From the NCBI GenBank assembly GCA_010909165.1, contig VJWM01000182.1, forward strand, positions 62,001 through 126,000: a DNA stretch of 64,000 nt. The letters are read 5' to 3'. Each line of letters opens with the position of its first letter. Position 1 is the stretch's first letter. The translations under genes and the position numbers were made by a program. The stretch comes from Anthoceros angustus (lineage: Eukaryota; Streptophyta; Anthocerotopsida; Anthocerotales; Anthocerotaceae). Under the pieces are notes generated by a model that was not told the origin of the DNA, searched no databases, and was given only the letters and a program-made list of their open reading frames with translations. Below are positions 45,605 through 54,789 of the stretch, in pieces.

Positions 45605-46816
45605 GATATCAAATCGGATGTGTGCATGCATGTTTGTGTGTATCGGGTAGTTGACATGAAGACACATATCCTTCTTGTTTTTATGGTGCCACAACCTTGC
45701 GATCGGTAAGGCGGGATGTCGGGCATACTTGGACCAATGTGTACAAAAACCGTGTTAGCATATTGAGGTGTCATTGCGGTTTTCAACTTAGCACATTGGT
45801 TGAAATTGTCATAAATGTCCAGTTCAAAGCGACAAAGCGGTTTTTTTGAAATGCCCTTAAAAAGCCTTAAAAGCGGGGTATTTTCCAACTTGATCCAACC
45901 ATGGACCTTTCTTAAGGGTTAAAAGACATCAAAAGGTAGAAAAGATGCTTTTGACAACTACGGAAATGGAAATAGTGCGGTTTTGCCCTTGGTTTTGGAA
46001 AAGCACCAAATCCAGATTGGTTGCCAATTTGTAGGTCGAATGTGACCAAATGGACATCTGTCTCTAAAAGAGTGTGTCTCTACTTAAGAGACCTTGTTGT
46101 GAGGCTCCACAATCTTCGCTCACCTCGGTGCGGGCGTGATTGCTTTCGCCAAGTCGAACTGCGGAAGGGAGCTGAGCGATCGCAGACAAGCCAGAGAGCC
46201 GGGTGTCCGAGAGTCAAAACGCCGCAGTTGTTTGGAAGAATGACCTCCGCCTCGCTTCTCTCCGTCGGGAGTAACCGTCGGGGGCTCTTACGTCCGTATG
46301 TCGGTCTACATGGCTTACTCGCCTGCTTCCGCTTACTCGCCTTACGTTCTTTGCAGCGGTGTGCGGGCGTGAATACCGCTATAACCACTGGCAACCCTAC
46401 GTCGGCCTGCATGCCCGCTCACCTCTCAGTACCATCCACGTGGCGCCTTCTGTCTAAATCACGCTCCGACTCCTGAGTTACCTTACTTGGCGTACTTATC
46501 CCATTCTACTCCGGAGTGTGCTGACCCACCTCGATATTTCGTACGCGAACCGGCCCGCCCCTTGTGTGCTCATGGCTCCTCCGGAGTGCACTCCGGAGTC
46601 CTTCAACCTACTCCGGAGTGAAGTCCGGAGTACTCCGGACCTATTCCTTCCTTTCCGCCTTATTTTCTACTCTGGACCTACAAAAAAAAACAAAACCCAA
46701 CTCATTTCCTACCTCCGAGGAGAGTCTGGCAGTGAAGTGATAGGCGATCGCTAGGATAGCTGGTGCTTTACTCACGATCGGGCTTGAGATCCGGCGTGTG
46801 TCTCGCAGGGGCCCTC

Positions 46817-47337
46817 TCATGCTAGCTTCTTTCGACATTCGTTTTCACAGTGACCAAGGATACGACACCAATTACAGAGGCCTATTACCCTTCGAGGTCC
46901 AGAGGTACCGCCTTGTCCATTGTGCTCGATAGTATCCAATTCTTTCATCTGGAGGGAGTAAAAGATACGGGTAGCATTCACAAGTGACATGGCATCTTTT
47001 GCTGCAAATATGTCTTTGAATACTTTCCATACTGCTGCAAAGGTCTCTTGACCTTGTGTGTGTTGCATCATACTTTTATCGAGAGCTGAAAGTAAAATAC
47101 TTTGGGCTCTCTTATCCTTTTGTAATGATTACATTTGCGTGACGAGCTGTTTGCTGCAGGATTTGGACTTGTAGGCGGTGAAAGTGAGCCATCTACAATA
47201 TCCATAAGATCATGTTCTTCGAGGATTGCCTCCATACGCATCTGACAAACTGCATAGTATGATCCATTGAAGCGATCTTTGTATTTTATTTCTACTTTGG
47301 TGGTGTGCAACTGCGTAATAGCGGGATTAGAACCCAT
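46817..47337 (-). pseudogene. Copia-type gag, copy 2
   Basis: MGSNPAITQLHTTKVEIKYK at 47,337, the same gag N-terminus, shifting frame after PTSPNPAANS. The downstream frame (47,071-46,817) gives MMQHTQGQETFAAVWKVFKD and an intact zinc knuckle CNWCRILGHCENEC (CX2CX4HX4C), then CRKKLA and a stop where the LTR-like block begins. In an ordinary Copia element the knuckle would be followed by protease; here it is followed directly by repeat C. Confidence 0.78.
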
Positions 47338-47430
47338 TTTGTCTAGGTACTGCTAAATGAACCTAGTTATGAGTCTCCTGGTTAAGACTGTACAAGGACA
47401 GCAAAACCTAGGGATCTAATTAACACTGCC

Positions 47431-47634
47431 TTACTCATTGTCTGATTCAAACAGGTTCAAAGATCTCTTGAGCATCGTCTCTATTGGCTTAGGCAGTGAT
47501 ATCAAATCAGAGGATGCTAGGTTTTTTGGTTCAGGTTGTGGCTTATATGGAGTATCTGTGGATATGTAAGATACCACAGGATCATGAACAGAGTAAACTG
47601 GAACTTCTTCCGAAATGGGGCTACTCATGTACAA
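47431..47634 (-). CDS. Hypothetical 67-codon frame crossing the duplication border
   Basis: MYMSSPISEEVPVYSVHDPV ... SLPKPIETMLKRSLNLFESD reads across the PBS-like border. Its last 24 residues lie in the repeated unit (copy 1 has nearly the same peptide in another context), so the first 43 residues belong to the flank. It may be a small chimeric frame created by the insertion, or coincidence. Confidence 0.25.
   Translation of the reverse strand: MYMSSPISEEVPVYSVHDPVVSYISTDTPYKPQPEPKNLASSDLISLPKPIETMLKRSLNLFESDNE
47493..47505 (-). other. Degenerate primer-binding site
   Basis: Minus-strand TGATATCACTGCC matches TGGTATCAGAGCC at 10 of 13 positions and sits about 155 bases before gag copy 2. 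The equivalent place in copy 1 (about 45,593-45,605) reads TGATATCACGCC. Confidence 0.45.
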
Positions 47635-48035
47635 GGTATGTACGAGTGTGTCGAGTTGCTTTACTTTGTACTCTAGTGTACCTCATTGCCTCTTAAGTAT
47701 GACGATTTCTATTTGAGCCTTACGTTGTTGTTCATAGGCTTGTTCTCCTAACACCTGAATCTTGTACTGAATAGGTGTGATGAGGTTTCTTACAGATCTG
47801 TAATTGCGATGTCGCACTTATGAGGAGCTTTTACAATGGGGGTTCGCAAGATTACACCATACATAGGTTTTGAATAAGCAGTTTTCGTAACAAATATATT
47901 TTTACTTATAGCAGGGCATTTTTTACAGTGGATGCTTGTAATTTACAACATGTATTTTTTACAACAAGGTTATGTCCAATTACAACGGGAAGGCTTTTAC
48001 AATGCAAAGAGTTGTTTGACAATTAGGGTGTACAA

Positions 48036-48138
48036 AATGTTCTTAAGAACATTATGTTCTTCGGAATGTTCTCAAGAACATTGCGTTCTTTGGAATGTTC
48101 TTAAAAATATTTCGTTCTTTGAACTGTTCTTAAGAACT
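48036..48138. repeat. 29-bp tandem repeat with TGTTCTTAAGAACA palindromes
   Basis: Units at 48,036-48,064, 48,065-48,093 and 48,094-48,121 plus a partial fourth. Each has AATGTTCTNAAGAACATT (a perfect or near-perfect inverted repeat) followed by GTTCTTNGG. The GAAnnTTC spacing of heat-shock elements occurs at unit junctions (GGAATGTTC), but TTC-4-GAA spacing dominates. Confidence 0.85.
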
Positions 48139-49020
48139 CGCTAAGAGCAAGAGAGCAAAAAAACATTAGGGGTGAACTCCCATATCCAACCACAGAGTGC
48201 TTAACATGAGAGTTCCTATCAACTCATTGTCAGGTGTACTTTCTAAAAAGAGGATCAAAGTCTTGAAGATGTGAACCTCAATCTATGCTCTTTCTATTGT
48301 ACAAACTATGGTGCAAAATTGGGCATTTCAACACCTCTTATTCAAGTATTTGGCTGTATATTTTAGAGATCCAATGACTCTTATATTATATTCTATGTGA
48401 AATTTTAGTATTTCTCTTGCAACATGCAGAAAGAAAGACACATATTTCTCCCTTAAAGGAGTGACATCCAGACATGAGTTCATCTATGGTCAAGCTTCCT
48501 TTGGACAGATTAGTACTTGGATGAGATGCCACTTATTCCCTATTAGATGGAGCCATAGATCTACCAGTAAATCCCCTACCACACCTGCCCAAACAAAGAT
48601 TCATTCAGAAGAAGTCCGGATTTCTTTTAGAGGAAGGGCTCTTACAACAGGCTAAAGTTTACGTTGAAGCCCTGCACAAGGAGAGGAAGATCCCTAGGCT
48701 CTTACAACAAGCAGGTATGCAGAAACAAGGGCAAGATTTCATTAATAAGTAGGCCCATAGCTTTCTTATATCTCCAAATTCGCTAAAAAAATAGGAACTC
48801 ACAAGCCACTTATGATCAAGGAAGGGGTTTGTTTGATGGCACATTATTATAGATGTGCTTTACTTCACTATTGTATGTAGTTAAAAATTGTGTTGAATGG
48901 GTCACTGATTATATTTTAGAATTTTTAGAACAAAATACATATGTATGATAAGTTTTAGAATTGATTACATTTTAGTATATTTTAAAAAAATATATGTATA
49001 ATAAGTATTAGAATATGAAA

Positions 49021-49265
49021 ATAAGCTCGTTATTGCAAGGCCCTTTGCCCCCTGATATAAGCTCCTTGGCTGTAAGGACATCTAACATAAGCTCTAGGCC
49101 TCTTCTATAAGCTCGCTATTGTAAGGTCCTTTGGGCCTGCTCCTAACTTTCATATTATTCACCAACTCCATAAGATATGGCTCGTAGTTCATGTTTTAAG
49201 GGCTTTGGGCCTCTTACATAAGCTCGCTATTGTAAGGTCCTTTGAGGCTGCCCCTAACTTTCAAA
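49021..49265 (+). repeat. ATAAGCTCGCTATTGTAAGG repeats
   Basis: The phrase ATAAGCTCGCTATTGTAAGG with CCTTTG-GCCTGC and CCTAACTTTCA occurs at 49,107 and 49,218 (period 111). Weaker copies start at 49,021 and 49,058. Confidence 0.75.
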
Positions 49266-49803
49266 TCCTCACCTTCTTCATGGGGTATATAGCTCACAGT
49301 TCTCGTTTTAAGTGGCATGTGCTCCTTTATTGTTTGACTAAAATAATTCTTGCAACAAATCTTTTTACCTTGTTTAGAAGGTTTATCAAGTTGCTTTCCA
49401 TCGCTTGTAAGTTATGCATTACAAGTTTAAGCTCCAATTTAGGCAATAGCGAATTACACTTACTTTACTTTTAATGGATTGCATTTCTAACTTGAATTGA
49501 GACTTTGGGGTGGTTTTAGAGGAATATCTTCTTTAATTTTTTAGGTTGTCCTATCCAAGTAATTCAATTTATATTTTCTAATTTAAAAAACATAAAAATA
49601 ATCAAACTTAGTTAAACCATACAAAGTTTTGAATTTTTCTTGGAGTTAAAAACATAATTGATACATTTCCGGCTATTCTTTTTAAGAGAGTGTAAAGCAA
49701 GCATACTCTATAGACTAATCTATAGAAATTCTTTCTGCTGTGACAATTTGTTTAAGATTTTGTAGGCGTTCGGGTGCAGAGTTATGTAAGCGCAATTTTC
49801 ACA

Positions 49804-50109
49804 TCACATCAGTGCTGACTTAAGTTTGTGGACACTGAAAACTTGGTCTGCATATCTAACTTGTCCTGAAGATAATTTGTTACGGTTCAAAGTAGTACAA
49901 TAAAATCGGCCAAATCGCTTCACCAGGCAGACCTTTTCTGCCATTCCTCTTCCTTTCTCACGTGTGCGCTTCCGTCCCTCTTCACGATACTTCAGACATT
50001 CCCAGGCAATCGGATATGTTCGAATTCCCAGCTCCTCCTTTCGATTGCCCATGGGCAGAGTATAACAGTTCTCTTCCGAATACGTCCAGGCGAGTTTCTT
50101 GTTACACAT
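49804..50109 (-). CDS. Hypothetical protein (101 codons)
   Basis: An open minus frame with MCNKKLAWTYSEENCYTLPM, a Lys/Arg/Glu-rich middle (KYREEGRKRTREKGRGMAEK) and YCTTLNRNKLSSGQVRYADQ. Composition is protein-like and the frame is not mirrored by a long antisense ORF. No family is recognised and no promoter, splice sites or poly(A) signal were established. It may be the last exon of a gene transcribed from the promoter-like region near 51.7 kb; this is inference from strand and position only. Confidence 0.3.
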   Translation of the reverse strand: MCNKKLAWTYSEENCYTLPMGNRKEELGIRTYPIAWECLKYREEGRKRTREKGRGMAEKVCLVKRFGRFYCTTLNRNKLSSGQVRYADQVFSVHKLKSALM

Positions 50110-50628
50110 TGATTCTCTTCCTACTTGCGAATGGCCGCTAGGGAATGTCAGCTACACTCAGTGATGGTTGAATCCATATCTCAGAAATTGCGTCAATCGG
50201 AACCTAACTAGGTCGCAACTTGAAGCTGGAAAACAGGATCGTGGAGTTGCATAGCAGAAGCACGTGGTACAGGGATATATCTCAGGTGACTTTTCTTATT
50301 CCAATTTCACACGAATCATTTTACTGTACACCTGTTCAAAACACGAGATTTTTGTGCATGCCATTCTCCAGTTTATGACTGGCTGTCCGGTTCGACGAGT
50401 GACAGAACGGATCAGATGGGAGGCTGGCCAGCGGAATAGTAGTCACACCAACCACAGGACCTGAAGATCACTAGCAGAGCGCACTCCTCAACAGCAAACT
50501 TCCCGCTCGGTACTAGCCGAAGCAGCTCTACACACACCGGAGCCAAGCAGAGGAAAAACCAGAGCTTTAAACCCCAGGTCCTGCTGACCTGGTCATGAGG
50601 AGGACATACGGTTAAGGGACTCGAGGGG

Positions 50629-50648
50629 ATGCTGCTGCTGCTGCTGCT
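50629..50648 (+). repeat. (GCT)n microsatellite
   Basis: Six GCT units, encoding a Leu run in the overlapping plus frame. Confidence 0.9.
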
Positions 50649-51345
50649 GACAAGAAAACACTGGAGTGGAGCGGTAGACGAGAAGAGGCATCTGATGGAG
50701 CGGCACAAAGGCAAGAGCGCAAGAAGACGAATCAGGATACTGTCCGGGCGAGGTTTCGGCAACGGCAAACGAGGACTTCGCGAAAAGCAACGAGAAGCGA
50801 GGGGAAGAAAGAATGGTCACCTAGCAGCCGGGAGATCCGTACAGCGTCCCTTCCTCCATGAAGGCCCTACACAGCTGATATATTGTGGCAGAGCTGTCAG
50901 TGTGGCCTGCGAATTCCGTGGGCCAGCAATCGGGAAGAGGAGGCGCGCGAGTAGGAACCTGGAGCGAGCTCCCTTCAGTCCAAGTGAGGGTAGGAAGAGG
51001 CAAAGGCAACTCCCACATCAGGCAAGCGGCTACCTCGTTAGGACAGAAGATGTCCGACGGGGCACTCGAATGCCTGAGCTGGCAGATGAGCTCGCTCCGT
51101 CCAAACCACAGTTGAACGGAAGGAAGCTCGCTTCAGATCCGGCATGCACATCACTGGGAGTCCTGCACACACCAAAGCAGCAGCGTGACCAGAGGCGAAG
51201 AAAACGGGAGAAGCTGCAACCAGGGAGCAGCCGGGAGCTCCCTTCAGTCCAAGTGAAGCGGGCAGAAGGCGTCGGCAGCTCCGGCATCAGGCAATCGCGT
51301 GGCTTAGCACAGCGGGCGGCCATGTTAGACGACACGGGTGCCTGA
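50629..51345 (+). CDS. Doubtful 238-codon frame in GC-rich host-like DNA
   Basis: An open plus frame starting in the GCT run, Arg/Lys-rich, with an internal peptide repeat (ELPSVQV-R, from a 269-bp DNA repeat). Substantial minus frames overlap it (51,488-51,030 and 50,768-50,412), and no family is recognised. In GC-rich DNA a frame of this length can occur by chance, so I rate it low. It could equally be transcribed UTR of a minus-strand gene. Confidence 0.2.
   Translation: MLLLLLLTRKHWSGAVDEKRHLMERHKGKSARRRIRILSGRGFGNGKRGLREKQREARGRKNGHLAAGRSVQRPFLHEGPTQLIYCGRAVSVACEFRGPAIGKRRRASRNLERAPFSPSEGRKRQRQLPHQASGYLVRTEDVRRGTRMPELADELAPSKPQLNGRKLASDPACTSLGVLHTPKQQRDQRRRKREKLQPGSSRELPSVQVKRAEGVGSSGIRQSRGLAQRAAMLDDTGA
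50940..51310 (+). repeat. Imperfect 269-bp tandem repeat
   Basis: GAGCTCCCTTCAGTCCAAGT begins at 50,966 and at 51,235; both are followed by a purine stretch, a GGCA(A/G)CTCC phrase and CATCAGGCAA. The repeat is only partly preserved between. Confidence 0.65.
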
Positions 51346-51444
51346 GTCTGCAGCTGGAGACACCCCTCGCCATCGCCAATTGAACTGAAAGGGGCTCCCA
51401 ATCGGACCGGATGCAAAACCAGCACATGCATGCAGGGCACAAAC

Positions 51445-51476
51445 GTCGCGGAGTCGCGGAGTCGCGGAGTCGCGGG
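51445..51476 (+). repeat. (GTCGCGGA)4 minisatellite
   Basis: Four head-to-tail 8-bp units in a GC-rich (CpG-dense) zone extending to about 51,640. Confidence 0.9.
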
Positions 51477-51728
51477 CGGCACGAGCACGTCTCCGCTGCT
51501 CGGCCGGGCCGGCAGCGCGCGAGAGCCGAGCAGGAGGAGGCAAAGGCGCGCGGCGGGCGGGGCTGGCGAGGCCGGGCGTCGGGGCCGGGCGAGACGTCAC
51601 CACCTGGGCTAGGAGGCCGCGGGGCGCCGCTGCTGAGCTGGAGCTGGGAGCTGGAAGCTGGGATGGTGCCGCTACCGCTGCAGCGTTGCTACTGCCGCTC
51701 ACACGATATGAGAAGAGGAGGAGTACGG

Positions 51729-51736
51729 TTTTATAG
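51729..51736 (-). promoter_or_regulatory. TATA box of a putative minus-strand promoter
   Basis: CTATAAAA on the minus strand in the context CCCCTATAAAACCG, bordering a CpG-dense region to its left. Transcription would start near 51,700 and run left through GC-rich DNA, where minus frames such as 51,325-51,759 occur. No gene body could be identified. Confidence 0.4.
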
Positions 51737-51799
51737 GGGCCGCGCCGGGGAAAAGGCACTTTATCAGCGGGGTAGAGGGTAATAAAATCCCCGTAACCG

Positions 51800-52820
51800 C
51801 CTCCTGTAACTTTTTGGCGCGGGAGCCATTAGATCGCCCGTGCCGCGACACCGTCCGGGGCACCCAAGCGCCAGGCTCGCGCAAAACCGTGTCCCAGGTT
51901 CCCAACGGTATGCCATCATTCAAGGCTGGCCCAAGGACAGATGGACAGGTCAAATCTGTCTTGTATGTCACCCTCCCGTCTGCCCTGCCCTGCCCTGCCC
52001 TGCCCTGCCATTGCCTGCTGCTATTTGGAATTAATCGTGTGAGTGCTATTAATCCTGGAACTGTGCGCCTACATATACATACCACACCTTCGCAGCGCGA
52101 GACCTGGGGGACCCAGAGGGCACGCCGCAATCGCACGTACACCGCCGCGCGCCCGTGACAACCCTAGCCTTTAGGGCTCCGGGCGCCGCGCTGCCAGCGG
52201 CGGACGTGGAGGAGCAGGTCGCGCAGCATGTGCTCGTCTCCTTCCCGTTCCCTTTCGCTTACCCTTTCCTGCCTTCGCTTTTTCTTGCCGCTGCCGACTC
52301 TCACCCCTGCAGACATTCATTCATTAGATTTTGTTTCACTGGGGCCAACACGGCCTAGCCAGGTTCCGTGACCCCGTCTCATTGGCTCCATTTTCCTTTC
52401 CTCGCACAACCTCTTCCCCATCTGCCAGCTCCACCACCCATTTCATGGACTCGTTACATACGGCTGGCAAGCGCCGCGCCGCTCCTACCATTTTTTACCT
52501 CCCCCTCTTGGGGCCAGGTCATGTGTTTAGGCTGGTTTCGCGTGAGCTCGTGCCCAGACTCGGGCATCACCACGCCACAGATCGCGAAACGGAGATGAAC
52601 CTAAAATTGCATGGCTCGGGCTCCCCGTTTCACGCAGCCTGGTCTTTATTTAGTGGTGCCTTTAGAGTTTCGGGTCGGGATTGTGGTCCAACCTGTTGCC
52701 CTGCCTACGCTTTCATATAGATTCTCTTGCTTCCCTTTCATCATCCACGGTGTTATATCATATAATGTTTTCTCCAATCCCATCATGTGTAGATTTTAGT
52801 TCTCCACCACCACTAGGCAA
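51800..52820. other. GC- to pyrimidine-rich host-like DNA, possible 5' region
   Basis: Contains CATATACATACC near 52,070 and a plus frame from 52,155 (67 codons; APGAALPAADVEEQVAQHVL, then pyrimidine-rich sequence up to a CCCCTGCAG acceptor-like site at 52,303-52,311). It might be a first exon and intron of a plus-strand gene, but I could not find a convincing second exon. Confidence 0.25.
51980..52010 (+). repeat. (CCCTG)n microsatellite
   Basis: Five or six TGCCC/CCCTG units. Confidence 0.9.
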
Positions 52821-52830
52821 TTAATATGAG

Positions 52831-53014
52831 TGTTCAGCCACTAAAGAGTTATGGTATAGTAGTTTTGGAGAGGTTTCATTTTCTCAACTCCGATCCCACC
52901 CAATACTAATTTATTTGGTGTGTCCAGCCACTAAAGAGTTATTGTATAGGTAGTAGTTCTGGAGAAGTTTCATTTTCGCAACTCCGATCCAGTCCAACAC
53001 TAATTTATTCGGTA
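52831..53014 (+). repeat. 90-bp tandem duplication
   Basis: Two copies, 52,831-52,920 and 52,921 to about 53,014, both beginning TGTNCAGCCACTAAAGAGTT and ending CTAATTTATT(T/C)GGT.TGTC. Differences are scattered substitutions and one short insertion. Confidence 0.88.
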
Positions 53015-53325
53015 TGTCGACATTGGACAACAGAAAAGTTGATTGTGCTATAAGCTACAAGGAGAAACGACATGGATAAATATCAAGCGGGAGGAAGCAA
53101 GGAGAGAACCAAATCCGCAACAATTTGGTGGGCATTAAACCCTAAACCCTAGTCACCATACAGTTTGAGATGAAGAAACACGGTGACATGTTGGATCTGG
53201 AAAAGCAGAAGCTCAAAAAATCGGAGCAACTAGCAGCCAGTTACACTCAGGTTATGACCAATATAGGAGATAGCTTGAAATTCTGAAGAGAATCCATACT
53301 TATAGCAACGCAGAAACATGACTAG

Positions 53326-54180
53326 CTAGACACTTTGTCGTCTATGTCTCTCGCTACGAGGAGTATTTGCCCACACATGTTCTATTATCACTCGCCGCAA
53401 TGAGTGATATTCTGTAGCATTGTCTGCTATCAATCCAGCTGCTGGTTGTTCTTCTTGTCTACCATGTGTATATCCTTTATACAACCTTGCATCCACACGA
53501 TCACCTCGATCTATTGCGATGTTGTGTAGGATGGAGCAAACGTAGGAGATCTTTGCAAAATTTTTCACCTTCATTCTCCAAGTTCTCCGTCCCAAGATCC
53601 ACCAGACACACTTTAATTCTCCAAATGCACCCTCTACAACTATTCGAGTAGAAGATTGCTTGCAATTAAAAAGGTCGGACTTTGGGTCTAATCCTCGACC
53701 AGGCACTAGTGTGATCAACCAAGGCATGTCAGGGTAACCTGCATCTCCAAGAAGGAATTCTTGTACATGCTCACTTGCCAAGAGCACTGTTGGCCCTTGC
53801 AATCGACTACTAGCACACACATCCTTGTAGATTCTTGAGTTTCTCAAAATTCGAGCAACGTTGGCACTGCCTGGCCAACTTGTAACATCTAAAAACCGTT
53901 TGTCAGGCCGTACAAAGTGGGTTGCATTAACAGCTGCACAATAGTTTGGGATCCCATTCATTTTACTAAAGCCTTGTTTCACAAGAGCTAGACCTTCATC
54001 ATTAGGCCATGCTAGGTGCCCTCTACCACAAAGGAGAAGAGCTTTTACAAATCTCATGCAGATATCATGGACAGTTGTGGTGCCTATACCAAAGCATTCC
54101 CCTAGGCTGAAGTAATTGTCTCATGTGGCAAATCTACATAAAGCCACAGCCTTCGTATTTGTGGACTGGCAAGACTCTGT
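53326..54180 (-). pseudogene. PIF/Harbinger transposase, inactive
   Basis: The 243-codon frame ending at 53,326 has HARBI1-type features: GIPNYCAAVNATHF (family GAIDGTHF), DVTSWPGSANVARILRNS (family GWPGSxHDxRVLxNS), FLLGDAGYPDMPWLITL (residues 101-117) and RIVVEGAFGELKCVWWIL (139-156). Of the DDE triad, D105 and E142 are in place but the first Asp is Asn44, and the YxNRKG..S segment normally between it and WPGS is deleted. Upstream, in the same frame after a TGA at 54,121-54,123, FSLGECFGIGTTTVHDI gives the helix-turn-helix region. Dead copy; it would have bound and cut element ends. Confidence 0.85.
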
Positions 54181-54231
54181 CTGGTATGTTGTTAAATGCT
54201 TCCACGCTCTGAGTCACCATCAATCGCTGTA

Positions 54232-54780
54232 CTAGCTCACAAAGATAAGAGAAGAAGCTAAGCTTGAAACGGAAGAATCAGGCAAACCTTGCTTGATCTG
54301 TGACAACAACCACAATTCTACAGAGAAGCCAAAAATCCTTGATACGGGTTTGATGTAATATTGCTCGTAATGCAATCCATGCCAGAGCCCTGCAGGCATT
54401 TTGTCTAAAGAAGCAAGAATTGCCAAATAAGCATTCAATCCAAGAATGGATGCTTGCAATTCTATATCTGTGGCCTCTCCTGCATGGGTTACCGAATGTG
54501 CTGCAAAGCAGTAAGAATCTTTCATTCTCGGCAGTCGATTGGGATCGCTAAGGATGATGACAAGTGCAGCAACAATCGGCACTAACAATGACAAAATTGT
54601 GTCGATGGCGCTCGCCATGGTGTAGAAATAATGCAGGCACGAACAGGAGCGAGCACTCAACACAAATGCATACCAAAAAATTGACCTGATTCCGGTCATG
54701 ATTGCGATCAACCGTCCATTGACGGTGCCTAGCCCGGTGTTCATTTTATGCATGCAAACAGCCGAACCCAAGCCCAGCAA
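54232..54780 (-). CDS. Hypothetical protein (182 codons) with a membrane segment
   Basis: An open minus frame just upstream of the Harbinger remnant. It contains a hydrophobic stretch TILSLLVPIVAALVIIL (about residues 61-77) and LGLNAYLAILASLDKMPAGL. No family is recognised. It might be the second gene or 5' exon of the Harbinger element, or an unrelated remnant. The protein-like composition and absence of a long antisense frame are the only support. Confidence 0.3.
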   Translation of the reverse strand: MLGLGSAVCMHKMNTGLGTVNGRLIAIMTGIRSIFWYAFVLSARSCSCLHYFYTMASAIDTILSLLVPIVAALVIILSDPNRLPRMKDSYCFAAHSVTHAGEATDIELQASILGLNAYLAILASLDKMPAGLWHGLHYEQYYIKPVSRIFGFSVELWLLSQIKQGLPDSSVSSLASSLIFVS

Positions 54781-54789
54781 AATTCCATG

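Larger units (their letters stand above)
45605..47505 (-). repeat. Tandem LTR-gag unit, copy 2
   Basis: Direct repeat of 43,690-45,604. Long identical runs are separated by clustered small insertions and deletions, few plain substitutions. Particularly, CTCCGGAG in this copy (46,570-46,630, several times) is CTCGAG in copy 1. Beyond 47,505 the similarity stops, so the 5' LTR expected upstream of gag copy 2 is missing. Confidence 0.7.
47640..49800. other. AT-rich region with short repeats, no gene
   Basis: Many TTTTACAA and TTACAAC words (47,830-48,005 and again near 48,650-48,710) in both orientations resemble subterminal repeats of a DNA transposon, but I found no terminal inverted repeats. 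Two local tandem repeats are listed separately. 49,490-49,720 is featureless AT-rich DNA. Confidence 0.45.

Noticed and set aside
54121-54123. In-frame TGA in the Harbinger frame as a possible selenocysteine or readthrough site
   Set aside because: The copy has already lost a catalytic Asp and an internal segment; ordinary decay explains the stop.
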